Notes: generated by a model not told the origin, from the letters alone. DNA of 64,000 nucleotides from Epiperipatus broadwayi (GCA_028023455.1 JAQFVV010000030.1:4358501-4422500); one strand, 5' to 3'. Counted from the stretch's first letter, positions 24,206-35,845 are shown. Translations and numbers: made by a program.

Positions 24206-24207
<2 letters not shown>

Positions 24208-24691
24208 CTAAATCGCATGTTGTTAAAATTGATAATAAATTGAAAGTATGCTAGCCTTTCACATGCGCAATTATAACTGAGACAGCCAATCAGATTTTAA
24301 ACAGCTATCTAATAAACAATCAAGCTAACACACGAGACAGAGATTTTGATAGAAAAGGTTGATACCAACCTTTTCTAAACTTAACTTTTATATATATAAA
24401 AGCCAGTCTTAAACATCTTAGCACGAAAGCTTTAAATATATAAACATATACAATTATCATTCATTGTATTATTAATATAATATATTACAGCACGAAATCT
24501 CAGATTTACTATACCGCTATTTTTATAGCAGCAACGTATGTAAACAATATTTATCTAAATCGCATGTTGTTAAAATTGATAATAAATTGAAAGTATGCTA
24601 GCCTTTCACATGCGCAATTATAACTGTTTAAAATCTGATTGGCTGTCTCAGTTATAATTGCGCATGTGAAAGGCTAGCATACTTTCAATTT
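24206..24691 (-). mobile_element. Family I copy plus tandem snap-back fragment
   Basis: 24.23-24.54 kb is a reversed copy of the 18.6-kb Family I, including the GAAAAGGTTG/CAACCTTTTC hairpin. The 5' 75 bp (CTAAATCGCATGTTGTTAAA onward) recur from about 24551. There the copy folds back: GAAAGTATGCTAGCC to GCGCAATTATAAC faces its exact complement across a 26-bp spacer (24588-24691), forming 38-bp perfect arms. Confidence 0.75.
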
Positions 24692-24715
24692 ATTATTATT
24701 ATTATTATTATTATA

Positions 24716-24774
<59 letters not shown>

Positions 24775-24784
24775 TATTATTATT
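24692..24784. repeat. (ATT)n microsatellite
   Basis: About 90 bp of nearly uninterrupted TTA units. Confidence 0.95.
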
Positions 24785-26638
24785 TGCTAAGACATTTGTG
24801 ATGCTTCTAGTCTTTTATTGGTTAATTCTCATGCTTATGACACCATTGCTTTTACACTATATAGCATTTATATTAGAAATGGAGATTTGAAATGGCAGCT
24901 CAGCCATATGTTTTCTGATTAGGAAGCTCCAAATAGACTGTTTTAGTAAAAATCCTATTGATTAGATGAGTTTCCTGCAATGATTTGTATCACTTGCAAG
25001 ATCAGATTTCAACTTCAATCCCTTTGTGATATCTGTCCATCTCTCTTAATAAGCATTGATTTTGAACCATAACTGATTCAATAAATTTATTTTTCCATAT
25101 TTAATGAAAGTAATTATGACTCTTAAGACTGTTAATCTTGGAACATCAGAAAGTTAAGTAGTTTTGACATCTTTTAAATACTGATAAATACGATATTTTT
25201 TCTTAGTATTTTTTTCCCAAAATACTCTAAAGGTTTATAAAAAGAGAAAGTATCATAATGTATGCACTTATATTTCTGTTTTACATGATAGAAAAATGAT
25301 GTTACTATGGCAGATATTTCATTATGTTATCTAATCGTGTATATATATGGATGTGTGCGTTGAATAACTAGACAACTGAATACTATAATGAAATGATAGT
25401 TTGACAATGTTTGCTATTTTCTTAAGAATTTACTCTGCTACTTGAATTTTAATGACGTCATAAACTTTAATAAGACTTTACAAATGCAAAATGCTAGAAA
25501 TGTTATCTCTTATCCAGGCACTGTCAATATCATTCAATGTATTGCCCTTATTAGATAATATATCAAATGCAAAATTTCAAATTACATGTCATATCTTCAT
25601 TCTTATGGATAAGGAATATAAAAAGAAATAAGAATGAGAATGAAATTCAAATCCATATCAGATTTAAACACAGCTTCTTTGAATATGGGTTATAACTAAA
25701 CTTCATAAGGAAAAATGTAAATGATCATTTTGCATTTTAGAGGCTTCCTAACAAGTAAGAACCGTGCAATGATATGGGCAGTTGTCGTTTTTGGTGTCTA
25801 CATATATAGGTTGGAAGCACTGTACTTTTAATATTACATATTTGGGGTGTGCTTATTCATTCATAAAAGTTTCAAAATAAGCAGAAACTGTCGTTACTTT
25901 ATAAAGTTTAACTATTTCCTGTTTACAAATGGCTGCATTAACAATCTGATGTAGACTTAAACTACATCGTTATTATCATTTGGTAGATTTGCTTTCTGTA
26001 TAAAAACAGATTTGAGATTCAAATGGCTATTTTGCACTTGCTGGTTTATCTAACAAATAAGAGAGGTGCAATTATGTTGGTGTTTAGGCAAACTGTCATT
26101 TCCATTAAACATGCTTCTATTACTGGTGTTACTTGTAACAAGCTATTTTCTAAATATATATATATTAGTGGTCTCACTATAAATATATACATTCAGGGAG
26201 GGCGAGTATAAAGAAACACATATATATTGCTCTACATGGAATTTATCCCTTGCAAAAAAAGGTTCTATAAAAACATAAGGTGCAAATCTAGTCAACAAAA
26301 CTGACAATCATAGCACATAAGGATAAAAGGTTTGAGAAATTCATCTATACCTGATACTGCATACTAAACAGAATAACATAGTGGAAGGTTTAGTATTGCT
26401 GAAGCATTTTTATGAATAAAAGAGGTCCAAAAAAACTTTATTGACAATCCTTTAGTTGGTGAATCTATAAGGCAATTGATACAGCCATAAACAAAAAGTA
26501 TTTAATTGGTAGCAGTGGTAACAATAGAAGCAGACCTGAATTTTCACTAACCTTTACATCGATTCCAATATGACAGTCAATTGATCTTTTTATTAGAACA
26601 TCATATTTTCCATTAGTGAATGTACATTAACACATTTT
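24785..26638. other. No gene recognised
   Basis: AT-rich. Segments near 25.73 and 26.03 kb are loosely similar to each other (CCTAACAAGTAAGA and TCTAACAAATAAGA followed by GTGCAAT), hinting at an old repeat. No coding signal. Confidence 0.45.
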
Positions 26639-26649
26639 AAGCTATAGGA

Positions 26650-26915
26650 ACAGGTAAAACTCTCCATACAGTAGTGCCACTCAGTGCAATCCAGAGTAAT
26701 CAATGGATGCCAGAAGGCTTGTGCATACAATCCCTATCTAGTGCCTACTCATCCAACATCCCAAGACTAGTTTCTAGCTTGTGGCTTTCGTCAGTGAGGA
26801 ACCTTAGATCTGAGAGTACTGCACTTTGATCTTAGGATTTAATGCACTACTGTATGGGGAGTTTTTCCTGTTTCAATAACAGTTATGAGCAAGCATAAGA
26901 AAGGGTGATCATGTG
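26650..26915 (+). mobile_element. Family B, 266-bp copy lacking most of the right arm
   Basis: TSD AAGCTATAGGA at 26639-26649 and 26916-26926. The left arm is complete to TTAGGATTTAATGC, then jumps to the outermost right arm (ACTACTGTATGGGGAGTTT) and tail (GTGATCATGTG). Confidence 0.85.
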
Positions 26916-27054
26916 AAGCTATAGGACATTTTTAAAAATAAATAAAGATTACTTAAGTCTTCTAGTTTTTATAATGTGATTGCTTTTGCAAATAATGGTT
27001 TAAAGCTTTAGGAAACATTGTAAGAATTATCAGATGAAAGTAAAAGAAGATAAA

Positions 27055-27645
27055 TGCTAAAAGAAAAACGAATGTTCAATGGATTTTCTCAGAAAAAGAA
27101 AATAAAGATGGATGATAATGAATTAGAAGAAATTAACAAATGGAACCATAATGAATATAATTAATTATAGAATTAAACTTGGGTGGATTGCCTTTGTTAA
27201 AAATAATTTGATATTAAAAAAATATACCTATATATATTTAAAAAGGGTTTATAATCGATATTTTTACCATTAGAGTACTTACAGCCTGAGATTTGGGCAT
27301 TTAATAGAAGATCAATGTAAATACTTCACATCACACAATGAAACATGGAAAGATGTTAAGAATAGCAAGAAGAAATCAAAAATGAATTATATGGGTGAAC
27401 GCACACAGATATAACTGATATCATTGAAAAAACTAAGAGACTGAAATGGAGCTGGGCTGAATATATTATAAGATAATATGTGGACAGATTAAAGTTTTAA
27501 ATTGGATCTCAAGAGATTGTAAAAGACCTAGAAATAAACCACGTGAGATGGATGGATGAACTAAGGAAATTGGATCATGTGATGTGGAAAAGATGCTATA
27601 GGTCAGAAAAATTGAATTGCACTGGAAAAGGCATTTGTCCTGTTT
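27055..27645 (+). pseudogene. Decayed RTE-like LINE 3' region
   Basis: Plus-strand fragments of the RTE family: TNVQWIFSEKENKDG, NNLILKK, PEIWAFNRRS, YMGERTQI, RLKWSWAEYI, RDCKRPRNK and RWMDELRK. Numerous indels; the oldest RTE copy in the window. Confidence 0.65.
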
Positions 27646-28104
27646 GAAAGGAATATTTTATTTAATGCATTTTCCCCAAGTTAATATTAAAAGTCTACTT
27701 ATCATTATATTTATGCAAAAAATAATTTTCAAATAAAATGATTTTTGTTGATGTTAGCTTAATCTTAATTTTTCCTTTGATCACAAACTATCATGGAAAA
27801 TATTTTTTCTATAATAACTGTAATTTCTGGTATATGCAGAATAAATTTCAGTACTATATATTATTGAAATCCTGGAATTCTAGATTTTTTAGTGATTTCA
27901 ATAAATATATGAACCCATTTCTCAGATACATAATTATTATCCTATTGTTTCAATAGTTTGATAAAAACTTTTTATTTTATATGTATCAATTGATTACACT
28001 AAGAGCAGAAAATATATTGAACATTATGCATATGAAGAATGAAGATGGATGAATTTGAAAAAAAAAAAAGGTATGTTTTAATATATGATAAAATAAAGTA
28101 GTTT

Positions 28105-28450
28105 AATTTCATTCCAATATCAGCCTATCAAGCTAATTGAGCACGCCTGTCTTTTGAGAGTGTTAAATAAATGAATACTCTCCTCTTCAATCCAAGATAT
28201 AGTATTTATGCAGGAATAAAAAGAATCCCTCATTCCTATGACTCAAATTCTTTTATATGAGCAAATCTGAAGAACTGTTGAAGAGAGCGTGAGTAGATTC
28301 TCACTTTAAATTACTATTTACGATGTTTTTTGACTGAATGACGTTGGTGTAATTACTTAGAATTCACTAAACGTCATTCTTACTGAAATTTAATTATGAG
28401 TAAATAAGTAAGCATGGCGCTAGATAAAATATTTGCTTATTTACTCATAA
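28105..28450 (+). mobile_element. Family G element, single-arm copy
   Basis: Matches one arm of the 48.1-48.9 kb palindrome: TCAAGCTAATTGAGCACGC, then CAAGATATAGTATTTATGC, then CTTTTATATGAGCAAATCTG and TTAATTATGAGTAAATAAG. It ends in a short hairpin (TGAGTAAATAAG facing CTTATTTACTCA). Confidence 0.7.
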
Positions 28451-28546
28451 AGTAGTTTAATGAAAAAGATTAGCAAAAATGAACTCATTTTTCAAATAAA
28501 GCTTCGTAATTATTAGGATAAAACATCAATATATTGAAAATAATAT

Positions 28547-28758
28547 CATCATCATCAACCATTATCAATCCACTGCAGGATGAAGGTCTCTCTAACTTCA
28601 ATCCATCTTTTCCGATCTTTAGCTTCTCTTCTCCACATCACTCTTGCACACTTTATTTCATTCATCCATCTCATATGTGTTTTCTTTCTAGGTCTTTTAC
28701 AATTTCTTGGAATCCAGTTTAAGATTTCAATTGTCCAACTATTATCATCTCTTCTAGG
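28547..28758 (-). pseudogene. 5'-truncated RTE-like LINE 3' end
   Basis: TSD AAATAATAT at 28538-28546 and 28759-28767. The minus strand encodes the last about 60 codons (NCKRPRK-type, RWMNEIKCARVMWRREAKDR, WIDNG) plus the ATGATGATG tail. A textbook truncated LINE insertion. Confidence 0.8.
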
Positions 28759-28767
28759 AAATAATAT

Positions 28768-29914
28768 ATCAGAGATTTATATATTTAGAACTGAACAAGT
28801 TTTTTATCTACGTTATGCAAAAAAGTGAAGTAAATAAATATGAATGAAATTGTACAAAAACTGGAGGAAATTATAAAGTTGAAAATCTTGTGATGTCATG
28901 CTTTGTGCTTCCACTTTACACATCAATGATTTGAATTTGAATCTTAATAACTGGATGAACTTTGGAGTTTTTTTCAGGTAACATGCAGATTGTTTCTGTA
29001 GATAACTAACCCATAATTAGCTCATTCAAAACAATGTGTGGCAAATGGGGTGTCTGCTATTATTAGTTAAGTAGCAAAATGTATCTGGTTAATCTGTGTT
29101 GATATGTGCAAATGCCAACATGACTTCAAAAATAAAAAATGTCACACGTAATGTGATATGGAGTAATATACTCCCATGATCTCATATTTATGTGTTTTTT
29201 TTTTCAGGATTTTTTTTTTTTAATCATTAACTTGTAAAGATAGTAAATCAAATTTAAAAAATAATAAATATAAAACTGATGTTCTCAATTAAATCTATAG
29301 ATGGATTTATAATTAGTAATGGCTTTGAGAAATAATTTAGGTTAAGATAAATTAGAAAATAGAAGGCAGCAACTGAGGTTATAAAAATTGACATTTGGGA
29401 ATTTTGTTCATCGTGAGAAAAGCTTTTGACAATATGATTTAAGCTATTTTGTTTGATATCTAGAAAAGATAGATTTTAGAACAAAAATCAGAACAAAAAT
29501 CTGATCAAATGACTATTGATAGAATTTAAACTTTTGAATAAGATACCTTTGGTCTTTTAAAGTATTACAGGTAAATAATATAGAGTATTAAAATAAATCA
29601 ATTAATATTTACAGATCAAGAACATTTGTAAAGTCCTAAATAAATAAACTTCCAGGAAGAAGTTAAATATTATTATGATCATAAGATACTGTTTGAGAAT
29701 ATGATATGAGCCTAAAGATACTGTGATCAAGAAATAATATTTGACCATCATCAATGATAGTTTGTAATTTTTTCAATACAATTTTTTTAGAAACCTACTT
29801 TTAAAGATATTTCATACATTTTGAGTTCTTATATCATTATGTACAAATAACATAAAAATTATAACACATTGTGTCTATCTTTGACAAATATCTTTTGAAA
29901 TAAATACAAGCAAT
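28768..29914. other. No clear feature; possible LINE relic at 29.39-29.56 kb
   Basis: The plus-strand text near 29.4 kb (REKSF.QYDLSYFV) vaguely resembles RT block A of the 11.1-kb LINE. Otherwise AT-rich. Confidence 0.35.
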
Positions 29915-30310
29915 GAAACTTTTGACCATATCATCTTCCTCTGTCCTGGCTATCAGGACATCAGGCGGTCCATCAATGACAAGTGCAATATCCTTCTTCT
30001 GAAAATTCTTGACCTCAAGGGCTGTCTGCACTCCGATGACTTCCTGGTCATCTGTCTGGCCATCTTTATTTCATATGCTATATGGATGGCCAGGTGCTCA
30101 ACTAAATTTACACTTCCGAGACCTGAATCATCAGTAATCTTTAACTCAGAGCTGAAGGATCTGCAAGCAAAAGACTTGCCACTGTCAACAAAATTCCTTT
30201 TCAATAGCACATGGAGGTCTCACCCCATAGCGATGAGATTGCTACCGTTCAAGACCTCCAGCCCTGCTGGAAAGAACACAAGAGACTTATCCATAATTGA
30301 GTCATCATTT
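29915..30310 (-). pseudogene. Unidentified coding-like segment, frameshifted
   Basis: GC content is clearly above the surroundings. The minus strand stays open over two overlapping frames: 30290 down to 29953 reads FPAGLEVLNGSNLIAMG, then (after one stop) LLKRNFVDSGKSFACRSFS and LGSVNLVEHLAIHIAYEIK. A second frame, 30031 down to 29837, reads VQTALEVKNFQKKDIALVI and DGPPDVLIARTEEDDMVK. Together they look like one ORF of about 110 codons broken by one stop and one frameshift. I do not recognise the protein. It could be a retroelement domain or a fragment of a host gene. Confidence 0.35.
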
Positions 30311-30859
30311 TTCTAACACTAGTCTTGCATAACAAAATCATGTAGATTAGTAACAATAAAATTATTTTAAAACTAACATAAAAACTATAGTACACAACAA
30401 ATATCTCAATTTAAATTGATTTAGGATTTACAAACAGCACTCACGGACATGAAGTATCAGAAGATCTCATTAATATTTAATTTTCATTTAATCTGAAGAA
30501 CTACATTTTCTCCCAATATATTTTTTTCTCTGAAAATCATATTACTGGATAAAACCACCAATTCTATGCATCTTGTTATTTTTTCTCTGCTATAGCATTT
30601 TCCTTACTTTATTGAAATTTGATTTAGCTTTACTTACTTCAGTTTTTATTTCTATAAATAAAAAAACATAATATTGTGTAAACTCTATTTTTTTTCTATT
30701 CCCAAAATCATTTCATTCCTGAAAATCTTCCAACAACTACTTTATTCTACCTCATATTAAATCATATATATATTTTTAAAAATTTCTCTTTCTCTATTTA
30801 TAAAGCAAAAAATAATTTCATAAAAAGTTCATTTTTAAAAACTGTTTAATATATGAATT
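30311..30859. other. No feature recognised
   Basis: AT-rich, T-runs. Confidence 0.55.
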
Positions 30860-31985
30860 TTTTTTCTTCTACAGTGCAGGCTTTTTTATACCTGCACTCC
30901 AATATGTAATATATAGGGGTTTGAACTCATACTTTCACATGACCTACAACTATCCATGCTATCTTAAATGACTGACCCGCTTGATAACATGTATGTTGAA
31001 AAGATAAATAATCACCAATATAAATAAGTATCTTGTGCTAAACCAGCCCTTGTCAGTTGGTCCAGATTATCATCTCTACACATATATACAACCAATGCTC
31101 AGTATTTTCCTGAAGGTTTGTGATGATGGTGTTCTAGCTGTATTTTTATATTGGACTATTTCCATCATCTAATATGTGTGTTGAATGTCTTTAGAAAAGT
31201 TTAATTTTATTTAAATATTCCAAATGCATTCAACTGTTAGTAATATCACAGCAAACAGGTTAGTATATGCACTAACTGTTAGTAATATGACAGCAAACAG
31301 GTTAGTATATGCACTAACTGTTAGTAATATGACAGCAAACAGGTTATACATGCACAATGTTTCGAGAGGTATTTTTCTCTCCTCTTCTCCAGGTGTTGCT
31401 GGCCTGACCAGTGACAGTACTAGCATGGGATTAGAGTGTTACCTTAAAATTCAATAATCAATAATCTAAGGACCCATGTTCAAATCCCATGCTAGTACTA
31501 ATACTGTCCAGGCCAGCAATACCTGAAGAAGAGAAGAGAAAAATACCTCTTGAAATGTTGTGCATATATTAACCTATTTGTTGTCATATTACTAACAGTT
31601 AGTGCATATACTAACCGTTTGCTGTGATATTACTAACAGTTGGTGCATATAATAACATGTTTAGTGTGATATTACTAACAGTTTAATGCATTTGGAATAT
31701 TTAAATAAAATTAAACTTTTTTAAAGACATTCAACACACATATTAGATGATGGAAATAGTCCAATATACCAATACTACAATCAATGCTCAGCTTATATTA
31801 AGATAACCAATCTTCATACTTTAATGAACAGGCTTCAATCCACTCCACCCCACAACTCTTCAGTCATCCATTTCATTGAAAATCTGATGATGGAATGCTC
31901 AAAGCCCACATTGGTGCCAACCTTCTCATCCTACCCAGTATGAGATAGTGTGGATAGTTGAGGGTCATGTAAAAGTCTGAATTCA
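30860..31985 (-). mobile_element. Family A copy interrupted by a Family E inverted dimer
   Basis: 30860-31105 is the 3' half (terminal hairpin GTGCAGG facing CCTGCAC at 30875-30901, box-B-like end, ribozyme region mutated to CTGACAA). 31775-31985 is the 5' half (TCTTCATACTTTAATGAACAGG onward). The junction text CAATGCTCAG occurs on both sides of the insertion, so it behaves like a target duplication of about 15-17 bp with some drift. Confidence 0.75.
31106..31774. mobile_element. Family E SINE inverted dimer, nested in Family A
   Basis: Left arm minus, right arm plus. Each arm holds the tail (ACACATATTAGATGATGG), three units of a 42-bp minisatellite (CTGTTAGTAATATGACAGC...GTTAGTATATGCACTAA) and the AATACCTCTTGAAATG segment. 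The tRNA-like head (GACCCATGTTCAAATCCC) sits at the centre near 31.47 kb. Confidence 0.8.
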
Positions 31986-32089
31986 AAAAATGTTTAAATA
32001 AGTAGAGGTATAAGATAAAGCTTTTTTGTTTGTTTTACCTCCAGTTTTAACATATAGTTAAATGAGATGCTATATGAATTATTTTATTA

Positions 32090-32330
32090 AAAATACAATT
32101 ATCATCAGAAAAAAAGGCTGTATTTGGCAAATGATGTAGTAGGTGGTGATGTTAACACAACGGCAAACAGAATTGATGTAATTTGTAATGATTTGGGAAT
32201 AAAAATAAATGTATGTAAAATTAAAATTATGAAAAGCATAAAATTTTAAATTAGACAGGAAGAAACAAAATTTTAGAGCAGAAGATGAGAAACTAATTAA
32301 GGTACTTTTAAAAAAAACTGAGAATGGCCA
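32090..32330 (+). pseudogene. LINE reverse-transcriptase relic
   Basis: Encodes RLYLANDVVGGDVN, then DLGIKINVCKIKIMKS. This corresponds to the (Y/F)ADD block and the following LKINVxKTKVM block of RTE-type RTs, with the first catalytic D changed to N. Confidence 0.5.
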
Positions 32331-32769
32331 AACATTATCATAAAGATGTGGACTACTAAAATTAGTAGTACTTAAGTTTATTAAATATTATATTTATTTG
32401 GAGTATAGGTTTGGATAGAACAGAAACTTGAACAATTTATTCAGTGGAATTAAAAGTTAAATGGATACATTCAAAATAATACAAGGTTTTAAAAAAGTGA
32501 ATGAAAGTAATTATTTACTTTAAAAAAAAAAAAAAAAGAATTTGATGTTAATGGTAACAAAAAGTTGTCTCAATAATAGAATAGCTTGCTAATAAAAAAC
32601 AGTTTTGCTCAATTCTTAAGTAAAGGAAAAGCCAGTTTTCCCCATTTAATGTGGAATTATTGCGGAACTATAACATTTATAAAAACCAACGCTAGTTTCA
32701 CAAGCTAGAATGTGTCATATCTGCTCCTACCCTCCTTCCCCATCTCATTTAAAAAAACCTCTTACAAAA

Positions 32770-33085
32770 TCATAATGTAATATAGGTGGGATTCGAACTC
32801 AGACTTTCACACGACCCACTACTCTCACTGCCATCTCATATTGCTGACCCACCTGATCACCCCCCCATGCTGAAAAGATAAATAATCACCAATATACGTA
32901 TTTCATGCTAAACCAACAATCATCAGTTGGTCTAGATTACTATCCTCACACATGTATATTGGTGATTATTTATCTTTTCAGCATGTGTGTGATCAGGTGA
33001 GTCAACAATATGAGATGGCACTGAGAGTAGTGGGTCGTGTGAAAGTCCGAGTTCGAATCCCGCCTATATTACATATAAATGCAGG
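32770..33085. mobile_element. Family A inverted dimer
   Basis: The left arm (minus) runs from GGGATTCGAACTCAGAC to CTCACACATGTATA. The right arm (plus) starts at TTGGTGATTATTTATC (about 32948) and ends GAGTTCGAATCCCGCC plus a hairpin (GCAGGTTTAAGCCTGTGC). The box B is the best preserved of the family. The right arm begins at the base that would follow ribozyme cleavage, allowing for ambiguity in the shared TATA. Confidence 0.85.
32874..32940 (-). ncRNA. Hammerhead ribozyme (type I) motif, Family A
   Basis: On the minus strand CTGATGA is 32926-32920 and GAAA is 32904-32901. Stem II pairs TGTT with AGCA (one wobble) around GGTTT. Stem III is 2-3 bp (AUA/UAU). Predicted cleavage lies after the AUA ending at 32893. 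Stem I: GACCAA with TTGGT plus AATC/GATT. Confidence 0.65.
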
Positions 33086-33415
33086 TTTAAGCCTGTGCAA
33101 TGTATCAAAATCATAATGGTAAATTATTGCAGTGCAAGCATGTTCTTAAGAATCAAATCAAGTGACACAGATACTGAGCTACTATTTGTTATTATATATA
33201 TATAGAAGTTTTAAAGAAATTCACGTCTCCTTTTCAGAATAAGATATTCATTATATAAGGAGATAATTCAGAGTTAACTTGCAAGTTTACGTATTCATTT
33301 TTTATTTTCTATAACCCAATCGTAATTTTTCATTTTAATTTACTTAGTAATCTTGGTTGCAGAGTTTCAGAAATATATATATAACTGAACTGGATTACGA
33401 CTTCTGAATTAGGGT

Positions 33416-33521
33416 TGTTTTTTCTCAATATGTCATAGCATCGGCCAGAAGGCAAACCCGCAACCGTCTGCAACTAACTACTTGCTTGCAAGGCAGCTGC
33501 GCTGACCTCTCGGCTAATTAT
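33416..33521 (-). mobile_element. tRNA-derived SINE, family C subfamily C2b
   Basis: Minus strand: TTAGCCGAGAGGTCAGCGC, TTGCAAGCAAGTAGTTAG, GCGGGTTTGCC, GCTATGACATATTG, A-run at the left. The first bases are degenerate. Confidence 0.75.
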
Positions 33522-33829
33522 CAAGGAAAGCTATATCTCATAGACACATCTAACTTCCCATACGGAATGCAGCAGCTTTTATTAGAAGCGAATAACATTT
33601 TTTCAGTTGATTGCCCTTCCTAAATAAAGCAACACCCTATAACATATTTATTTTTCCTTGAAAGTCGATTCAGACATTAACTGAGCCAGCTCTTTAACTA
33701 AAAATTATTAAATTTTTATGATGTTGTTTATGATTTTATTTTACATTTAATAATATCAAGTCTTCTATATTTTCTCCCTGAAAACAGTAAACAGTAAGTT
33801 GAAAATGTTTAAGAAACTTTAACAACTTT

Positions 33830-33920
33830 TTTTTTTCTCATGTGTCAAAGCATCGGCCGGGAAGCGAACCCGTAAACCCAGGACAATTGTTTGTAAGGCA
33901 GCTACGCTGACCACTCTGCA
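33830..33920 (-). mobile_element. tRNA-derived SINE, family C subfamily C2a, 5'-truncated
   Basis: Minus strand: GTGGTCAGCGTAGCTGCC, TTACAAACAATTGTCCTGGG, GGGTTCGCTTCCCGGCCG, TTTGACACATGAG, A-run. The GCGTTGG start is missing. Confidence 0.75.
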
Positions 33921-35498
33921 AAGACTTTTGTGTTAAACAAAACGATTATATTTTGTTAAACTTCCTAATCCTTTACGTGTTGTTTTCTTCCTTTTGCTTG
34001 TCAATAAAAAATTACTTTGCAACTTGACTAGTTTATTTTGTGGACACCACAAAACATCTAAGATTCTTTAATTTTGACAGCATTTCTATCAGCCTCTTTC
34101 ATAACAGTTGGCAATGATTTGTTTCAAGATTTTATACGCGGAAATAACTAAAAATTGCAGGATTAACAAATGGTCAATGCAGAACTTTTGACTAACAATT
34201 GCTCAGTTATTCTCAATGGGTAAGAATACGGAAGTCTTTGAATATTATCTAGTTTAGAGGGAGGGTGGAGAGCATAATACTGGCTCGAGTCTTTTTTCTT
34301 TCGCAATTATCTTAGATTTTAGTAGTAGCTAGCAATTCGAAGATTGCCGATCCTCCCTTCTCCCTTATTTTGACATAGTTGGAAATACAAAATTTGAAAG
34401 GTTCAATAATGTTTCAAATGTTAATATTTTACCTATAATTAAAACGTCTTTTTATATAACTGTTATATTTATAAAAACTTATTTCTATATATATTATACA
34501 TGAAATACACACTTTTGATTTAAATGCAATGCGTTTATTTATTCAATTGGCAATTTTTTCTTACTTGAAAATGATCTAAGTATCTCTTTTCCTGACACAC
34601 ATTTCTATCTAATGTAAAGTTATATTAAAATAATTCAAAAACTGGATATATTATTCTAGAATTCAGAATATTTTTAAATGTCACGCGGCTTTGTATCGTT
34701 CTAAGCTTGGAATAAGGTGAATTAACGGCTAAACAATCAAAAATTCTTTGAATTTTAATATATATTTTCTATAAAGGTAGGTTATTATTGATTTTGATAA
34801 AGGATTATTTACGTAATTTTAAATTTAGTATGTATTTAATACTTTTCAAATCTGACTACTATAAATAAGTTCAAAAAATTCTTTAATCCCTTGTTCACGC
34901 GGAGATAATAGCCTTGAGAGAATTTTTTAAAAAATAGCGTATTTAGTTATTTTTGCAAAAATTCTTAAAATCTGATCAAATTTTAATTTGATTTAAAGAG
35001 CTAGCTTATATTTAAAAAAAGATCCGTTTTGAATAGAAATTGCTTACTTTAAAATTTTGTATTTTATTTCATCCTTTAGCGTATATGCGCGTGAATTTCC
35101 TAGTAAACTTTTTTCCATGTTTTATTCGACGATATGAAGAAATAAATTGAAATTTTAAGACGATATCCTCATTCTCCAGGTTAACACAAATAATGGATAA
35201 AAATATCCGAAAGCGCATGCGAAGAGATTAAGAATATATTTTGCTTACTAAATATAAGTCTAAATAACATTAATGTGCTGATAAATATAATAATCGTTAT
35301 TGTTATGATAGTGTTACATATATAATATAGATAACGTATTAAATTTACATATAAATTACTTACTAAAATATCTAAATCGAACTATTATAGAATACTCACC
35401 TCATCGCTTCATAATTAGTTCTTCTTTTCATATTTAATATTCAGAAATTATTTTTCAATTAATAAGAAACTTACTGTAAGAATCATATGAGAATTTTA
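33921..35498. other. No feature recognised
   Basis: About 1.6 kb of AT-rich, unique-looking sequence with no frame above 60 codons. Confidence 0.55.
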
Positions 35499-35511
35499 AA
35501 AAATCTATAGG

Positions 35512-35832
35512 CCGGCTGAAGAGTTGTGGGTGGAGTGGATTGAAGCTTGTCCATTAAAGTATGAAGATTGGCTATCTTAATATAAGCTGGCCATTGATTG
35601 TATATATGTTTGGAGATGGTAATACGGACCAACTAACGAGTGCTGGTTTAGCACGAAATACGCATATTGGTGATTATTTATCTTTTTGAGATGTGTGTAA
35701 TCAATGATGTCAGCAGTATGAGATAGCGTGGATAGTTGAGATCGTGTGAAAGTCTGAGTTCAAACCCCCTATATATTACATATTGGAGTGCAGATATGAA
35801 AAAGGCTGTACTGTAGAAAAAAATCATATATT
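35512..35832 (+). mobile_element. Family A retroposon, 5'-truncated, with clean TSD
   Basis: TSD AAAAATCTATAGG at 35499-35511 and 35833-35845. The left edge is truncated within the body (CCGGCTGAAGAGTTG). The right edge has the box-B-like GAGTTCAAACCCCC, the terminal hairpin (GTGCAG facing CTGTAC) and an A-rich end. This orients the element: the 3' end is at the hairpin. The ribozyme is inactive (CTAACGA). Confidence 0.88.
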
Positions 35833-35845
35833 AAAAATCTATAGG

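Noticed and set aside
31211-31457. Repetitive YTNLFAVILLTVSA / ALTVSNMTANRLV frames
   Set aside because: Translation of the 42-bp minisatellite of Family E in both orientations.
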